This document shows, in pieces, positions 52,925 through 61,423 of a DNA stretch of 64,000 bases. The notes below the pieces were generated by a model that was given only the letters and a program-made list of their open reading frames with translations, did not search any database and was not told the DNA's origin. The first letter of the stretch is position 1; each line of letters begins with the position of its first letter. Origin of the DNA: Candidatus Krumholzibacteriia bacterium (lineage in GTDB: Bacteria; Krumholzibacteriota; Krumholzibacteriia; WVZY01; JAKEHA01); assembly GCA_029865265.1 (NCBI GenBank), contig JAOUHG010000006.1, forward strand, positions 62,001 through 126,000. The letters run 5' to 3'. A program made the position numbers and the translations under genes.

Positions 52925-53563
52925 TTACTGGTTCGAACCGAGGGGGAACGCGACACCCACCATGATGCCGATCCCCTTGTTCTTCACGTCGTAAGACTGT
53001 CCCTCGAAATCCTTCTGAGTCGTCGTGGCACCGATGCCGTAGCGCACGTCCGCCAGGATCGAAAACGACTCCAGCATGTAGTAGAAGCCGCCTCCGAACG
53101 CCGCGCCAAACTCGAAGCTTTCGGTTTCGTCCTTGACGTCCTGTGTTTCGCCACCGGCTTCGTACTCGGCTTTGATGTTGAATCCCAGCGTGGGTCCCGC
53201 GAAGATGTCAAAGGCGAGCTTCTCACCGGCCGGGAACCGCACGGCAAACAGGATGGGGAATTCGATATAGTCGAGCTTCACGGTGGCATCCACCGGCGTG
53301 CCGCCGCTGTCATCCTTGCCCTTGGCACCCTTGCTCATGTAGAGCCCTTCGATCTGGATACCAAACTGCTCGTTGATGCCCCAGCCGAAGAACGCGCCGC
53401 CGGCGAAGGCGTTGCGCATGCTGGTGTTGTCGGGAGCATCGCTGCCGCCGAAGTCGGCCATATTGATGCCGCCCTTGACGCCCGCCCACTTGGCGGCACT
53501 GGCCTGGGACACACCGATGGAAACCAGACTCAACACGCAGATCGACAGGATCAGTTTCTTCAT
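52925..53563 (-). CDS. small outer-membrane beta-barrel protein, tandem paralogue
   Basis: A 212-residue exported barrel with signal MKKLILSICVLSLVSIG...SASA and strands such as GIQIEGLYMSKGAKG, KLDYIEFPILFAVRFP and VKNKGIGIMVGVAFPLGS. It resembles the adjacent barrel along its whole length, including the DYIEFP and KNKG elements. The ATG at 53561-53563 is 13 nt after AAGGAG, slightly far; a GTG at 53575 would be only one base from it. It lies 33 bp downstream of the SIMPL-domain gene. Confidence 0.82.
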   Translation of the reverse strand: MKKLILSICVLSLVSIGVSQASAAKWAGVKGGINMADFGGSDAPDNTSMRNAFAGGAFFGWGINEQFGIQIEGLYMSKGAKGKDDSGGTPVDATVKLDYIEFPILFAVRFPAGEKLAFDIFAGPTLGFNIKAEYEAGGETQDVKDETESFEFGAAFGGGFYYMLESFSILADVRYGIGATTTQKDFEGQSYDVKNKGIGIMVGVAFPLGSNQ

Positions 53564-53596
53564 CTTGACAAACACACTCCTTTTTGGCGGCGCCGT

Positions 53597-54322
53597 TCAA
53601 TCTTCGAGCAGATACTCGACGGTCGAAACAACACGCACCGTTTTGTTGACTTGCGACTCCTCCATGACACCCGGCGCGCGGTCGCGCGGCAGGATCTGGA
53701 AGATCCCCTGGTTGGCCTGGCGGATACCCCCCAGGCCGCTTCCCGAGTCCTTGGCAAACTGCTCGGCGGCCTCGCGCGCGCTCGCGGTCGCTTCCGCGAT
53801 CATCTGCGGCTTGAGGTCGTTGAGCTTCGTAAACAGGAACGTGGGGCCTGAGGCATAGCCCCCCTGGGACGAGAACACCACGCCGGCCGAGACCAGCGAG
53901 CCAAGGTCCTGGCTCGCCACCTGCACCAGCGCGGGATCATCCACGCGGACCATGAGCGTCCCGGTGATGATGTAGCGGCTGGTGACCTCCCCCGCCCCGC
54001 GGTAGGGGTTGGCGAGCACATCGGTCACGTCGAAATTCTGCAGCTCCACGCTGGCGGCATCGATGCCGTGGCTGGCGAGAAACTTGACCACCGCCCCGCG
54101 CGATTCGTCGAACTTCTGCTGCGCGCGCGCCAGGTTGTCGTCGGTGGAACTGAAACGGATGGGCCACAGCGCCATGTCCGCGCGCACGTCGCGCTCGGAC
54201 ACGCCCTTCACCGACACGTAGCGGTCCGCGGTGCGGGCGTTGGTGAACCCGCGCCCCACGAACCAGCCGCACAGCACGATGCCGACCGCCACCAGGACGA
54301 CCGGACCGGAATTGTCTTTCAT
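53597..54322 (-). CDS. SIMPL (DUF541) domain periplasmic protein
   Basis: A 241-residue protein with one N-terminal signal anchor (VVLVAVGIVLCGWFVGRGF), then a SIMPL domain: YVSVKGVSERDVRADMALW near residues 35-53, FDVTDVLANPYRG, and a C-terminal VNKTVRVVSTVEYLL strand. Proteins of this family form periplasmic oligomers linked to oxidative-stress protection, but the biochemical role is unsettled. ATG at 54322, with a 5/6 -35 (TTGACC) and weak -10 upstream (54362-54391). The barrel genes follow in the same direction within 33 bp. Confidence 0.88.
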   Translation of the reverse strand: MKDNSGPVVLVAVGIVLCGWFVGRGFTNARTADRYVSVKGVSERDVRADMALWPIRFSSTDDNLARAQQKFDESRGAVVKFLASHGIDAASVELQNFDVTDVLANPYRGAGEVTSRYIITGTLMVRVDDPALVQVASQDLGSLVSAGVVFSSQGGYASGPTFLFTKLNDLKPQMIAEATASAREAAEQFAKDSGSGLGGIRQANQGIFQILPRDRAPGVMEESQVNKTVRVVSTVEYLLED

Positions 54323-54361
54323 TTCGGACTGACCTCCGAGAACTCAGCAATGGGGTGCATG

Positions 54362-54391
54362 AGCGTAGCAGGGTGGCGCGATGACGGTCAA
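54362..54391 (-). promoter_or_regulatory. candidate promoter of the SIMPL-barrel-barrel genes
   Basis: On the minus strand TTGACC (54391-54386, 5/6) is 18 bp from TACGCT (54367-54362, 3/6), a GC-tolerant -10 form. The predicted start lies about 35 nt before the ATG at 54322. Confidence 0.4.
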
Positions 54392-54422
54392 GGCGCGCGA
54401 CAAGCGCTCGACGCCGCCGAAC

Positions 54423-56228
54423 TCAATTCTGCAGGGCCCCCAGCCGAGCACGGACGCGCGCGGCCTCGGCGTAGTCGCCGGTCGCCTCGAGACAGCGCAC
54501 CAGCCCGGCGAGTGCCGCTTCGTCCTGCGGTGCGCGCCGCAGGATGAGCTGGTACGCCTTGGCGGCGTCCGCGAAGCGCCCCGTCTTCTCGCAGCAGTCG
54601 GCGAACATCACGCGCGCGGCTGCCGCTCGCGGATCGCCGGGCAGCACCCGCCCCAGCGCGTCGGCGGCCTCCTTGCAACGCCCGCGTTCGTAGAGCAGGG
54701 TGCCGAGCTTGAAGTAGACGTCCTGGGCGATGCCCACGTACTGCTGCGTGGGCGCGCGCTCGAAGGCGATCCGCGCGCGCGCCAGTTCAAGCAGCGCGCC
54801 GTCGGTGTCCTCCCCTTCCATCATGGCCCCCGCCAGCGTGTAGTGCGAGACGATATCGTGGTTGGGCCGTTGCGCGGCGAAGCGCGGGTATCCCGCGTTG
54901 CAGAAGACAAATGCGGCGGCGAACACAGCCGCGCCGATGCCAAGACGCTTCCACGCGCCCTCTCGTGCCACGCGCACCAGCTCCAGCGCCGCCCACGACG
55001 CGAACACGATCACCACCGGCACCACCGGCAGGCGCAGTCGGGCCACCACGAAGAACGCAACTACTCCGAGCATGTACGCCACGACGAACCCGTACGGCAG
55101 CGCCAGCTCCCGCCGCCGCGGCCACAGCCCCACCATGCCCACGAAGGCCAGCGGCGCCACCAGCCAGAATCCGGGCATGGGAACGCGCCCCAGGCCGTAA
55201 CGCTTCCAGAAGAAGTAGATGTACTTCTCGTTGGAGCGCTCGGGCCCTTCCCAGAACGTGTACAGCTTGCTCGCCAGCAGCTCCATTGCGTCCAGCGGTT
55301 CGGACGCCAGGTAGTCCACACCGCGGCCGAAGAAGTACGACGACGCCTGCGCCGGGGTGAGTTCACGGCCGGATTGATCGCGTGCAATGGCCAGGGCTTC
55401 GTCCCCGCCACCCATCCATGGTGACACCGCGCCGGGGATGAAGGCGCTGCGCCCGTCCGACTCCGCGTTGTTGCCGATGTAGAAGTTCAACCCGCCCGAC
55501 CACGCCACCGGCACCAGCGCGTGCGAGCCCCGGTAGTTGTGGACGGTTGACGGCACCAGCACGGCGATGACCGCCACGGCGAACAGCAACGTGGGGCGCA
55601 GCCACGCCCGGGCGCGAAGCCCGGACGCGTGGAATGCCACCGGCACCACCGCCACCAGCACGAGTGCGGTGGGGCGCGCCAGCGCCGAGAGCCCCAGGCA
55701 TGCGCCCGCCACCACGATGCGCACCAGGGTGGGCGCCGACACCGCGCGCGCCAGCCGCCACAGCGACAGCACCAGGAGCGCAATGAAGAGCGGCTCCACC
55801 AGGATCTCGCCCTCGAAGTAGATGAGGGGCCAGTAGAACGCCGCCACCAAACCGGCAACCAGGGCCACCGCGCGCGTGAAGTACTGCCGGGCCAGAACCA
55901 CGATGAGCCCGCACGTCACCGCACCACAGATGTGGTTGAAGATGACGGCCGCGGCGTGGCTGCCGCCGGAGATCTTGTAGATGAGTCCGAGGACGGCCGG
56001 GTACAGCGGTCCGCGGAAGTAGACCGCCGGGCCCGGGTCACCGGCCACGAGCGCGCGCGCCCAGCGGTCGATGTACATCGAGTCCATGATCAGGTAGTCG
56101 AAGGCGGGATTGCCGCGTGAGTTTATGAAGAAACAGGCGAGGCGAACCAGCAACGCGACCACCGTGACGATGGCAACGTCGCGCCAGCCACCACCTGTGG
56201 CGACGGGGGAGATCCGTTCCCTGTTCAT
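54423..56228 (-). CDS. GT-C-type membrane glycosyltransferase with C-terminal TPR tail
   Basis: A 601-residue inner-membrane protein. After helix 1 the first loop reads RGNPAFDYLIMDSMYIDRWAR, with acidic residues near the membrane, and PAVYFRGPLYPAVLGL follows, as in PMT/ArnT-like enzymes. About 10-11 helices span residues 15-450, and periplasmic LNFYIGNNAESDGRSAFIP fits this family. The last about 110 residues are TPR-like (LGTLLYERGRCKEAADALGRV, EKTGRFADAAKAYQLIL). ATG at 56228 overlaps the TGA of the inositol monophosphatase gene (ATGA). Acceptor unknown; the neighbour suggests inositol-containing glycolipids as one possibility (inference). Confidence 0.82.
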   Translation of the reverse strand: MNRERISPVATGGGWRDVAIVTVVALLVRLACFFINSRGNPAFDYLIMDSMYIDRWARALVAGDPGPAVYFRGPLYPAVLGLIYKISGGSHAAAVIFNHICGAVTCGLIVVLARQYFTRAVALVAGLVAAFYWPLIYFEGEILVEPLFIALLVLSLWRLARAVSAPTLVRIVVAGACLGLSALARPTALVLVAVVPVAFHASGLRARAWLRPTLLFAVAVIAVLVPSTVHNYRGSHALVPVAWSGGLNFYIGNNAESDGRSAFIPGAVSPWMGGGDEALAIARDQSGRELTPAQASSYFFGRGVDYLASEPLDAMELLASKLYTFWEGPERSNEKYIYFFWKRYGLGRVPMPGFWLVAPLAFVGMVGLWPRRRELALPYGFVVAYMLGVVAFFVVARLRLPVVPVVIVFASWAALELVRVAREGAWKRLGIGAAVFAAAFVFCNAGYPRFAAQRPNHDIVSHYTLAGAMMEGEDTDGALLELARARIAFERAPTQQYVGIAQDVYFKLGTLLYERGRCKEAADALGRVLPGDPRAAAARVMFADCCEKTGRFADAAKAYQLILRRAPQDEAALAGLVRCLEATGDYAEAARVRARLGALQN

Positions 56229-57061
56229 GAACGTTTGCTGTAGTCGGCGTCGCGGGGGAAGATCTGCGCGATCCCGTCCGCCATCCAGTCGTGCAGCAGG
56301 CCGTTGGTGGCGATGATGTGCCCGCTCTCGAGGTAGGTGTCGCCGAGGAAGAAATCGGTGACGCGGCCACCCGCCTCCTCGATGAGCAGCACGCCCGCGG
56401 CGATGTCCCAGGGGCTGAGCGTCATCTCCCAGAACCCGTCAAAACGTCCGGCGGCCACGTAGGCGAGATCCATCGCGGCCGATCCGCCGCGGCGGATACC
56501 GCGCGCGTGGTGGAAGAAGTGCGCGAACGACTGCAGGTACGTGTCCAGGAGGTGGCGCGCGCGAAACGGAAAGCCGGTACCGAGCAGGATGCGGTTCTGA
56601 TCCTGCAGCCGGCTCACGTGCACCGGCTTGTCGTTGAGCCGGCAGCCCTGGCCGCGAATGGCGGTGAACATCTCGTCGAGCAGCGGCGCGTAGGTGACCG
56701 CCACCGACGTGCGACCCTCGACGGCCAGCGCCATGGTCACCGCAAAGTGGGGATAGGCGTGGATGTAGTTGGTGGTCCCGTCCAGCGGGTCGATGTACCA
56801 GCGGCGCGCGCTCTCCTCGCGACCGTCGTTCACGCCGGGCGCGAGCGTCTCCTCGGCCACGATGAAGTCGTCCGGAAACTCCCGGCGCAGCCCCTCGACG
56901 ATCACCCGCTGGGCTTCGTGGTCCACCACGGTGACGAAGTCGTTGCGTCCCTTCTCGTCCACATCGCTCTCGGTGAGCTTGGCGTAGAAGGCACGCGCAA
57001 TCCCCCCCGCTTCGCGGGCGAGGGAACGGGCGACGTCGAGTTCGTGCTGGAGCTGGCTCAT
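56225..57061 (-). CDS. inositol monophosphatase family protein
   Basis: A 278-residue Mg2+-dependent phosphatase. Motif A is WYIDPLDGTTNY (the DPxDGT metal site). The upstream Glu pair is in IVAEET, and motif B is SPWDIAAGVLLIEEAGG with its catalytic Asp. Length fits SuhB/IMPase (about 260-280). The ATG at 57059-57061 is chosen; an in-frame ATG ten codons upstream is possible and neither has a ribosome-binding site. It lies 50 bp behind the LysR gene whose divergent partner is ino1. The pair therefore supplies the two steps from glucose-6-phosphate to free myo-inositol (inference from context). Confidence 0.92.
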   Translation of the reverse strand: MSQLQHELDVARSLAREAGGIARAFYAKLTESDVDEKGRNDFVTVVDHEAQRVIVEGLRREFPDDFIVAEETLAPGVNDGREESARRWYIDPLDGTTNYIHAYPHFAVTMALAVEGRTSVAVTYAPLLDEMFTAIRGQGCRLNDKPVHVSRLQDQNRILLGTGFPFRARHLLDTYLQSFAHFFHHARGIRRGGSAAMDLAYVAAGRFDGFWEMTLSPWDIAAGVLLIEEAGGRVTDFFLGDTYLESGHIIATNGLLHDWMADGIAQIFPRDADYSKRS

Positions 57062-57111
57062 GGGGTGTGCGGCCCGGGGCCGAGCGGACATTCTGCCACG
57101 GCGGCGGGGTT

Positions 57112-58020
57112 TTATCGACCCTTTTGCGATCCCACGTCGCGAAAGCGCGCCGCCACCATCTCCAGGAAGACGGCCGCCGCCGGTGAGAGCGCTTCATCCT
57201 CGCGGTGCACCATGCCGATCTCGCGCTCGAAGTGGGCGCCGGGAACGGAGACCGTCTTGAGCGTGCCGCGCTCCAGTTCCGCCGCCACCACCGGACGCGG
57301 CAGGATGCTGGCACCCAGCCCCGCCTGCGCGAGCTGCTTCATCGCCTCCGGACTGGAGATTTCCATGCGCGCACGCAGCGTCTCGCCGTGCGCGGAGAAC
57401 GCGTCGTCGATCATGCGGCGCGTAATCGAACCCGCCGGATACGCGATGACACCGTGCCCCACCAGATCCTTCAGGGTGACGCCGCGGCGGGCGGCCAGCG
57501 GGTCGTCCGGACGGACCACCACCACCAGTTCCTCGCGATAGATGGGCCGGATGGACAGGCCCCGGTGCGGGACGGGGAGGGTGACGGTGGCGAGCTCGAT
57601 GCGCCGGGCGGCGAGCGCGTCGAGCAGGCGCTGCGTGTCCCCCACCATGATTTCGATGCGCACCCCGGGGTGGGCCCCGTGAAACGCGCGGTAGACGTCC
57701 GGAAGCACGTAGACGCTGGCCGCGTCGGTGTTCCCCACCCGCAGGGTCCCGCTCTCCAGACCCCGCAGCCCGCGCATCTCGGCCTCCATGCGCTCCAGGC
57801 CGCGCACCACCTCCTCGGCCCGGACCGCCAGCATTGCACCCGCCTCGGAGAGCACCAGCCGCCGCCCCCGGCGCACGAAGAGCTTCTGCCCCATCTCCTC
57901 CTCGAGCTTCTTGAGCTGGAGGCTGATGGCGGGCTGGGTGACGTAGTGCTCTGCCGCGGCGGCCACGACGCTGCCCAGCCGTGCCGTCGAAAGGAAGTAT
58001 CGCAACTGCCGGATTTCCAT
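57112..58020 (-). CDS. LysR-type regulator divergent from ino1
   Basis: A 302-residue LTTR. HTH: LRYFLSTARLGSVVAAA and TQPAISLQLKKLEEEMGQKLFVRRG (about 6-50). A linker helix precedes two effector lobes (TLRVGNTDAASVYVLPDVYRA ... GASILPRPVVA). ATG at 58020. Its own promoter reads across the same AT-rich region that precedes ino1, with a 15-bp TTATA-N5-TATAA palindrome over its -10. This layout predicts autorepression and control of ino1. The ligand is probably a metabolite of the inositol branch, but the sequence does not show which. Confidence 0.93.
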   Translation of the reverse strand: MEIRQLRYFLSTARLGSVVAAAAEHYVTQPAISLQLKKLEEEMGQKLFVRRGRRLVLSEAGAMLAVRAEEVVRGLERMEAEMRGLRGLESGTLRVGNTDAASVYVLPDVYRAFHGAHPGVRIEIMVGDTQRLLDALAARRIELATVTLPVPHRGLSIRPIYREELVVVVRPDDPLAARRGVTLKDLVGHGVIAYPAGSITRRMIDDAFSAHGETLRARMEISSPEAMKQLAQAGLGASILPRPVVAAELERGTLKTVSVPGAHFEREIGMVHREDEALSPAAAVFLEMVAARFRDVGSQKGR

Positions 58021-58029
58021 AAGTTTTTC

Positions 58030-58044
58030 TTATACTAACTATAA
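58030..58044. promoter_or_regulatory. LysR-type operator between lysR and ino1
   Basis: TTATA-N5-TATAA is a perfect 15-bp inverted repeat containing T-N11-A. It overlaps the lysR -10 (58032-58037). A second inverted repeat, ATAA-N7-TTAT (58050-58064), lies next to it on the ino1 side and reaches the ino1 -10, resembling the recognition/activation site pair of this family. Confidence 0.6.
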
Positions 58045-58060
58045 CTCGAATAAATTTCAA
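58032..58060 (-). promoter_or_regulatory. promoter of the inositol-locus LysR gene
   Basis: On the minus strand TTGAAA (58060-58055, 5/6) and TAGTAT (58037-58032, 4/6) are 17 bp apart, with a start only a few bases before the ATG at 58020. The -10 is inside the palindrome, consistent with self-repression. Confidence 0.55.
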
Positions 58061-58067
58061 TTATATT
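58050..58067 (+). promoter_or_regulatory. ino1 promoter region with poor -35 (activator-dependent)
   Basis: TATATT (58062-58067, 5/6) is the -10. The sequence 17 bp upstream (CTATAA) does not resemble a -35 and lies in the LysR palindrome. This is the usual picture for a promoter that needs the LTTR for activity. The ATAA-N7-TTAT repeat at 58050-58064 touches the -10. Confidence 0.5.
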
Positions 58068-58136
58068 CAGCCCCGACGTATTCTTGGGCGGTTCCCAACC
58101 TGCCGCCCCCCGGGGCGACCCTATCGGAGGAGATTC

Positions 58137-59450
58137 ATGAAGCAGAAACAGACCATTCGTCCCGCGACCGGCAAGCTCGGCATTCTCATGCCCGGCATGG
58201 GTGCCGTCGCCACCACGTTCATCGCCGGCGTCGAAGCCGTGCGCGCCGGTATCGCAAAGCCCATCGGCTCGCTGACCCAGATGGGCACCATCCGGCTCGG
58301 CAAGCGCACCGACAACCGCTCGCCGCACATCAACGAGTTCATCCCGCTCGCCCAGCTCGACCAGATCGAGTTTGCGGGCTGGGATCCCATTCCCGACAAC
58401 GCGTACCAGGCCGCCCTCAAGGCGGGCGTGCTGGAGAAGGAGCTGCTCAACCAGCTGCGCGAACCGCTGGAAGCGATCACGCCCATGACGGCCGTGTTCG
58501 ACAAGAACTACGTCAAGAAGCTCGACGGACCCAACGTCAAGAAGGGCAAGAACTGGATGGAGCTCGCCGACCAGGTGCGCGAGGACATCAAGCGCTTCAA
58601 GGCCGAGAAGAAGCTCGACCGCATGGTGATGGTGTGGTGCGGCAGCACCGAGGTCTACCTCGAGGCCAAGCCGGTGCACCAGACCGTCAAGGCATTCGAA
58701 GAGGGTCTGCGCAACAACGATCCGGCCATCTCGCCGAGCATGGTGTACGCGTACGCCGCCCTCAAGGAGCGCGTGCCCTACGCCAACGGCGCGCCCAACC
58801 TGAGCGTCGACATCCCCGCGATGATCGAGCTGGCCAAGGAGATGCGCGTGCCCATCTGCGGCAAGGACTTCAAGACCGGCCAGACCATGATGAAGACCAT
58901 CCTGGCGCCGGGGTTCCGGGCGCGCATGCTGGGTGTGAGCGGCTGGTTCTCCACCAACATCCTGGGCAACCGCGACGGCGAGGTGCTGGACGATCCGGAA
59001 TCGTTCAAGACCAAGGAAGTGAGCAAGCTCGGGGTGCTGGAGTCCATCCTGCAACCGCAGCTCAACCCGGACCTGTACGGCAACATGTTCCACAAGGTGC
59101 GGATCAACTACTATCCGCCGCGCGGCGACAACAAGGAGGGCTGGGACAACATCGACATCTTCGGATGGCTCGGTTATCCCATGCAGATCAAGGTGGACTT
59201 CCTGTGCCGCGATTCGATTCTCGCCGCACCCATCGTGCTCGACCTGGCGCTGTTCCTCGACTTTGCGGAGCGCGCCGACATGTCCGGCATCCAGGAGTGG
59301 CTGTCGTTCTACTTCAAGAGCCCGCAGACCGCGCCCGGCCTCTACGCCGAGCACGACCTGTTCATCCAGCTCATGAAGCTCAAGAACAACCTGCGTCACG
59401 CGATGGGTGAGGAACTCATCACCCACCTGGGCCAGGAGTACTACGCGTAG
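58137..59450 (+). CDS. ino1: myo-inositol-1-phosphate synthase
   Basis: A 437-residue NAD-dependent cytosolic enzyme converting glucose-6-phosphate to 1L-myo-inositol-1-phosphate. The Rossmann loop is GILMPGMGAVATTFIAGV (residues about 14-31). The core contains VPICGKDFKTGQTMMKT, with the catalytic Lys residues, followed by GWFSTNILGNRDG, all family hallmarks. Length sits between short bacterial and long eukaryotic forms. ATG at 58137 has GGAGGAG 5 nt upstream. It is divergent from a LysR regulator and 2 bp before a FemAB-like gene. With the inositol monophosphatase at 56225 it would complete myo-inositol synthesis. Confidence 0.95.
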   Translation: MKQKQTIRPATGKLGILMPGMGAVATTFIAGVEAVRAGIAKPIGSLTQMGTIRLGKRTDNRSPHINEFIPLAQLDQIEFAGWDPIPDNAYQAALKAGVLEKELLNQLREPLEAITPMTAVFDKNYVKKLDGPNVKKGKNWMELADQVREDIKRFKAEKKLDRMVMVWCGSTEVYLEAKPVHQTVKAFEEGLRNNDPAISPSMVYAYAALKERVPYANGAPNLSVDIPAMIELAKEMRVPICGKDFKTGQTMMKTILAPGFRARMLGVSGWFSTNILGNRDGEVLDDPESFKTKEVSKLGVLESILQPQLNPDLYGNMFHKVRINYYPPRGDNKEGWDNIDIFGWLGYPMQIKVDFLCRDSILAAPIVLDLALFLDFAERADMSGIQEWLSFYFKSPQTAPGLYAEHDLFIQLMKLKNNLRHAMGEELITHLGQEYYA

Positions 59451-59452
59451 CG

Positions 59453-60514
59453 GTGCCGCTGCACGCCGTTGAACCATGGACCGACCCGCGGTGGGACGCC
59501 TACGTGGCGTCCCACCCGCGGGCGACGGTGTACCACACCTCCGCCTGGATCCGCATCGTCTGCGAGATCGGGCGCTATCCCTCCCTGTGTCTGCTGCACG
59601 AAACCGACGGCCGCGTAACCGGCGTGCTGCCGCTGGTGGCGGTGGAGAGCCGCCTCACCGGCAACCGTATTTCGACGCTTCCCTTTTCCGACGTGTGTTT
59701 CGCGCTGGCCGACGACGCGGCAACCGCGCGCGCACTCACCGGCGAAGCCCGCGCCATGCGCGCCAAGAGGAGCGCCGCCTTCTACGAGATGCGGGGTCTG
59801 CCCGCGCTGCGCGACGGGTCGGATACCCCGGCGGAGGGATTCGCCCCCAGCGGGCATTTCTGGAACTACCTCATTCCACTCGCGGGGGATGCTGAGGCGG
59901 TAAAGAAGACGTTCAGCCGTACCGCCGTCCGGCAGACGATCACCAAGGGGATCCGGCTCGGCGTGCAGGCGCGGGTGGCCACGGACACGGCGGATCTCGA
60001 GGCCTTCTACACGCTCTACGTGCGCAACCGGCGGCGTCACGGCATTCCGCCGCAGCCACGCCTGCTTTTCGCCACCATCCTGGAGCGATTGTCACAGAAT
60101 CCGAGCGCCATGCTCTACCTGGCCGAACACGAGGGCACCCCGGTGGCGGGACTCATCATGATGCGCTACAACGGCGTCACCTACGCCAAGTACGAGGGCG
60201 TGGACGAGACACGCCGCGATCTGGTGGCACTGTATCCGTTGTTCTGGAAGACCATCGAGGACGCGGTGCTGGCCGGCGATCACAGCTACGACTTCGGCCG
60301 CACCGCGGGTGACAACGCGGGGCTGAACCAGTTCAAGCAGCGCTGGGGCACCACCCAGGTCGCGCTGCCCTACTACTTCGATCCCCCCGCCGAGGGCATG
60401 AGCGTGGTCAAGAGCGACTCGCTCAAGTACCGCGTGTTCACGCGCGTCTTCCGCACCATGCCGGAATCATGGACCGTTCGGGTGGGCGAGAGAATCTTCC
60501 GCCATTTCGGCTGA
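59453..60514 (+). CDS. FemAB/BioF2-like (GNAT-fold) acyl/aminoacyl transferase
   Basis: A 353-residue protein of the double-GNAT FemAB-like superfamily (Acetyltransf_6 type). The first GNAT half begins DPRWDAYVASHPRATVYHTSAW. The second half contains LYLAEHEGTPVAGLIMMRY and YAKYEGVDETRRDLVALYPLFW, and the C-terminal SYDFGRTAGDNAGLNQFKQRWG is a strong family signature. Such enzymes transfer aminoacyl or acyl groups in the envelope or exopolysaccharide pathways. The GTG start at 59453 is two bases after the ino1 stop, so it is co-transcribed with ino1. A role in modifying an inositol lipid is possible but only inferred. Confidence 0.82.
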   Translation: MPLHAVEPWTDPRWDAYVASHPRATVYHTSAWIRIVCEIGRYPSLCLLHETDGRVTGVLPLVAVESRLTGNRISTLPFSDVCFALADDAATARALTGEARAMRAKRSAAFYEMRGLPALRDGSDTPAEGFAPSGHFWNYLIPLAGDAEAVKKTFSRTAVRQTITKGIRLGVQARVATDTADLEAFYTLYVRNRRRHGIPPQPRLLFATILERLSQNPSAMLYLAEHEGTPVAGLIMMRYNGVTYAKYEGVDETRRDLVALYPLFWKTIEDAVLAGDHSYDFGRTAGDNAGLNQFKQRWGTTQVALPYYFDPPAEGMSVVKSDSLKYRVFTRVFRTMPESWTVRVGERIFRHFG

Positions 60515-60529
60515 GCTCCCCGAAAACCG

Positions 60530-60570
60530 GAAGGGGACCCTTGTTCCGTGCAGGAACAAGAATCCCCTTC
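60530..60570. terminator. bidirectional terminator between convergent genes
   Basis: Outer arms GGAAGGGGA and TCCCCTTC (60530-60538 with 60563-60570) and an inner stem TTGTTCC/GGAACAA flank a 3x3 internal loop and short apical loop. On the minus strand CGGTTTTCGG follows with four T residues. It separates the FemAB-like gene (+, ends 60514) from the secreted gene at 60613 (-). Confidence 0.6.
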
Positions 60571-60612
60571 GTGTCGGCAAAACGACTCGAGGAACGCGTG
60601 CGAACCGGGGAC

Positions 60613-61305
60613 CTAGTCCCGGTAGATCGACTTGACGCCACCCCAGGTGGACTGCTCAGTCGCCACCGCGCATCCCTGAACCGAGATTGTCAGATCGCGA
60701 ATATCACCGTAGTGACCGCTGCCGCCGCTGGCGCAGGCCGCGTCGCGGTAATCCGGGTAACCCGCGGGTGCGACACCGTTGCCCAGCCACACGCCGTTAC
60801 CGATACCCCACGTCATACAGCTCGCGGTGTAACCCTGCAGGTGCGCGCTGACGGCGTGGTTGCTCACCGCACCCACCACCGCGCCACCAACGTACTGAAT
60901 GGTGCGGACTTCGGTGTAGGTGTCGATCAGGCCGGTGTACTGCGCGTCGCCGCCGGCCCAGGGGCCGGTGCCACCGAGCACGATGGTGCCGCCGGCATAC
61001 GTGATCTGGTAGATCCGCTGGCCGGTGCCGCCAACCACGAGGTCGACCACCAGGAACACGCTGGCGACCTGCGGGCACAGGACCTTCCAGTCGGTTCCAA
61101 AGGTCGCGCCATCCCAGGACTCCGCGTGCAGCACGTTGCCAACGCCGACAAAGTTGCCCGCGGCCCACGACGACGCCTCGCGGCCCTCGTCGAAGTCAAG
61201 GTTGGTGGACTTGTAGGTGCCGTTGGCGGGCGGACCCGCGTAGACGGCCACCGAACCCACCACCAACACCGCGGTGAAAATTGAAATCAAAATCGCATTC
61301 CTCAT
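60613..61305 (-). CDS. secreted four-cysteine protein, tandem paralogue B
   Basis: A 230-residue secreted protein: signal MRNAILISIFTAVLVVGSVAVYA, mature start GPPANGTYKS. It shares with its upstream neighbour, in order, GTYKS, SWDGATFGTDW, a CP pair, GTGPWAGGDAQY, a TASCM element, APAGYP, a third Cys (DAAC) and the ending QGCAVATEQSTWGGVKSIY. Four conserved Cys suggest two disulfides; it looks mostly beta. No known family is recognised. The ATG at 61303-61305 has a perfect AAGGAGG 8 nt upstream and the shorter start is clearly right. A strong ribosome-binding site implies high expression. Confidence 0.8.
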   Translation of the reverse strand: MRNAILISIFTAVLVVGSVAVYAGPPANGTYKSTNLDFDEGREASSWAAGNFVGVGNVLHAESWDGATFGTDWKVLCPQVASVFLVVDLVVGGTGQRIYQITYAGGTIVLGGTGPWAGGDAQYTGLIDTYTEVRTIQYVGGAVVGAVSNHAVSAHLQGYTASCMTWGIGNGVWLGNGVAPAGYPDYRDAACASGGSGHYGDIRDLTISVQGCAVATEQSTWGGVKSIYRD

Positions 61306-61423
61306 ACCTGCGTCCTCCTTGAATCGGTCGAGCCGATACACAACCTTCAACCGTGGTTCCGTTCCGGGCGGGCAACGAGATGCGCGTGCGGAGAAGCGCC
61401 GCGCCGGAACGTTCCAACAGGTG

